Source: Patellaria atrata CBS 101060
Taxonomy: Eukaryota > Ascomycota > Dothideomycetes > Patellariales > Patellariaceae
Reading direction: 5' to 3'
Length of the DNA: 61,348 bases
Assembly (NCBI GenBank): GCA_010093705.1
Contig: MU006111.1
Coordinates: 263,244 to 324,591, forward strand
The notes under the pieces were generated by a model, which did not search any database, was not told where the DNA came from, and saw nothing but the letters and a program-made list of their open reading frames with translations. A program made the translations under genes and the position numbers. Below, one piece after another: positions 59,634 to 61,348 of this stretch; the first letter of the stretch is position 1; every line of letters begins with the position of its first letter.

Positions 59634-61348
59634 CTATTATTATAGATAATTAAAATTTCGATATAATTAATAAAGTAAAGAAATAAATAATTAAAAATCT
59701 AGATTAATTTATAATAAAATACTTTTATATAAAAGTAAAACTTATAATTTAAAAAATATAATTTAAAAAGATAATAAATCTTATTAATAAAATAATATTT
59801 AATTTATAATTAAAGTTATAAATATATTAAATAAATAAAGAAGCTATAAAATATTTTTAAAATAAAATTAATAATTTAAAAAAGTAAATTAAATAATTTA
59901 AATTAAATAAAAAAAATATCTAATTTAATAATAAATTTAATAATAAAGAATTATTAATATTATATAATTATAATAATTAAATTAAAATAATTAATTTAAT
60001 TAGAAATTTTAAAAGTAAAGATAATAATAAAAATAAAAAATTTCTTAATTTATTAAAATTAATTAATAATAAAAAGTTAATTTATAAAAAATAGAAAAAT
60101 AAAATAAATAATAAATTTTATATTAATAATAATTAATTTTAAAATAAAAGAATAAAAATTATTTATATTAAAATATAAATTAATAATAAAATAATTAAAT
60201 ATATATATTTTTTTTTAAAATTAAAGAAAAATAATTTAATTTTAATAAAATTAATAAAATTTCTAAATTAGATTTATAAAAATCTAAATAAATAATTAAA
60301 AGTTAAAAATAAATTAAAAAAGTTAAAATAAAATTATCTAATAAACTTTTTAAAGTTTTAGTTTATATTTATTTAATTAGCTAATAAAATTAAATTATTA
60401 TATAATTAATAGAAAAAAAAACTTTATAATAAATTTTATAATAATTTAAAATTAATAATAATAGAAACTATAAATAATAATAAAATTAGCTTTTAAAAAT
60501 ACTATAATAAAGTTATAATATAGATATAAAAGTTAAAAAAGTTAAATAAAGTTAATAAAATTTATAAAAAAAGTTAAAAATATAATAAATTAATTAAAAT
60601 AATTTTTATTTTAATAATAATAAATAGAATTTTATATTAATTAAAAAATAAAGAAATTATTTTATTTATAATATTATAAATAATAAAATAAATTATAATT
60701 ATTTAAAAGTTTATAAATAATTATTTTAATTATAATAAAATTAGATATAAAATATTAAAATATTAAAAATTAAAGAAAATAATTAAAGTAAAATTAATTT
60801 AAAAAAATAAATATTAAAGTTTAAAGTTTAATTTAAAGTTAAATTTAGAAAATAAGAAACTTTAAATAAAAATTTTATATTAAAGCTAATAATAGAAATA
60901 TTAATAATATTAATTAATAATCTAATATTAGAAAAATTATTTATAATATTATATTAAATTTTAAAGAATAAAATTATAATATAATTTAAAGCTTTAATTA
61001 ATATTAAAGTTTAAAAGTATATTTTATTAAATAAAAGATAATTATTCGCTTTAAAATAATATTTTAAAATTAAAGTTAAAAAGATAAATTAAAAGATTAA
61101 AATTAATATCTTTAATAATTTAAAGATAATATTAATTAATTAAATATTTAAGATAAACTTTATAATTAAAAAATAAAAATAGTTAATATTAATTATAATA
61201 ATAAATATAGATTATAATAATATATTTATAAATAAAAAATAGTTTTATAAAATTAATAATTTATTTAATTATAAATATTATTAAATTATTTAATTAAAAT
61301 AAATTATTATAATTAAAAATTAATAATAAAATATTATAATTTTAAAAA
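59634..61348 (+). pseudogene. Family 2 element, internal fragment running off the window
   Basis: Matches about 10322-12037 of the family 2 copy (leader end, gag, start of pol). About 480 bp of leader between the LTR and this point is deleted. Almost all C and G are gone. The element continues beyond the right edge. Confidence 0.75.

Noticed and set aside
7861-61348. Mitochondrial DNA insertion as the cause of the AT-rich domain
   Set aside because: Recognisable nuclear Ty3/Gypsy elements with LTRs and target duplications, and a CpA-specific deficit, explain it; no mitochondrial gene relics were seen.

Overview
The window is nuclear DNA of a filamentous ascomycete (Pezizomycotina). Three genes have fungal features: short introns with GT..AG borders and CTGAC-type branch points, a Cns1/TTC4-type co-chaperone, and a fungal-style Ser/Thr/Pro-rich single-pass membrane protein. 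They sit beside a very large AT-rich domain with the signature of repeat-induced point mutation (RIP). I cannot name the class or species.

Gene island, 1 to about 7.8 kb. Balanced base composition with three genes: a single-pass membrane protein with NPFxD endocytic motifs (minus, 531-2756); a conserved fungal protein of unknown function with two introns (plus, 4119-6200); and a Cns1/TTC4 Hsp90/Hsp70 co-chaperone (minus, 6384-7709). The last two are convergent.

AT-rich domain, about 7.84 kb to the window end (at least 53.5 kb). No frame holds an open reading frame of 60 codons or more. CpA and its complement TpG are almost absent. Despite this the history is readable. I found three Ty3/Gypsy chromovirus families by matching LTRs, 5-bp target duplications, and relics of gag zinc knuckle, protease, reverse transcriptase, integrase and chromodomain. 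Family 1 (198-bp LTRs) has full-length copies at 13527-20057 (minus), 24036-30760 (plus) and 46319-52849 (plus). Family 2 (272-bp LTRs) has a copy at 9571-22839 split by a family 1 element, a solo LTR at 28460-28731, and a truncated copy running off the right edge. Family 3 (LTRs up to 639 bp with internal minisatellites) has a full copy at 30829-38301, an inverted solo LTR split by the family 2 element, and several fragments. There is also a 1,833-bp Tc1/mariner Fot1/Pot2-like DNA transposon with long terminal inverted repeats and a TA duplication (40367-42199), and an unidentified repeat of about 1.1-1.3 kb in three copies.

The elements are nested: family 1 in family 2 in a family 3 LTR on the left; family 1 and family 3 elements in one family 3 LTR in the middle; family 1 in the unidentified repeat on the right. 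All three retroelement families carry a C-terminal chromodomain relic, which fits self-targeting to heterochromatin. The least expected signal is that the few CpA sites surviving in the younger copies are nearly all CpApC. I saw no intact novel system, CRISPR array or RNA gene.
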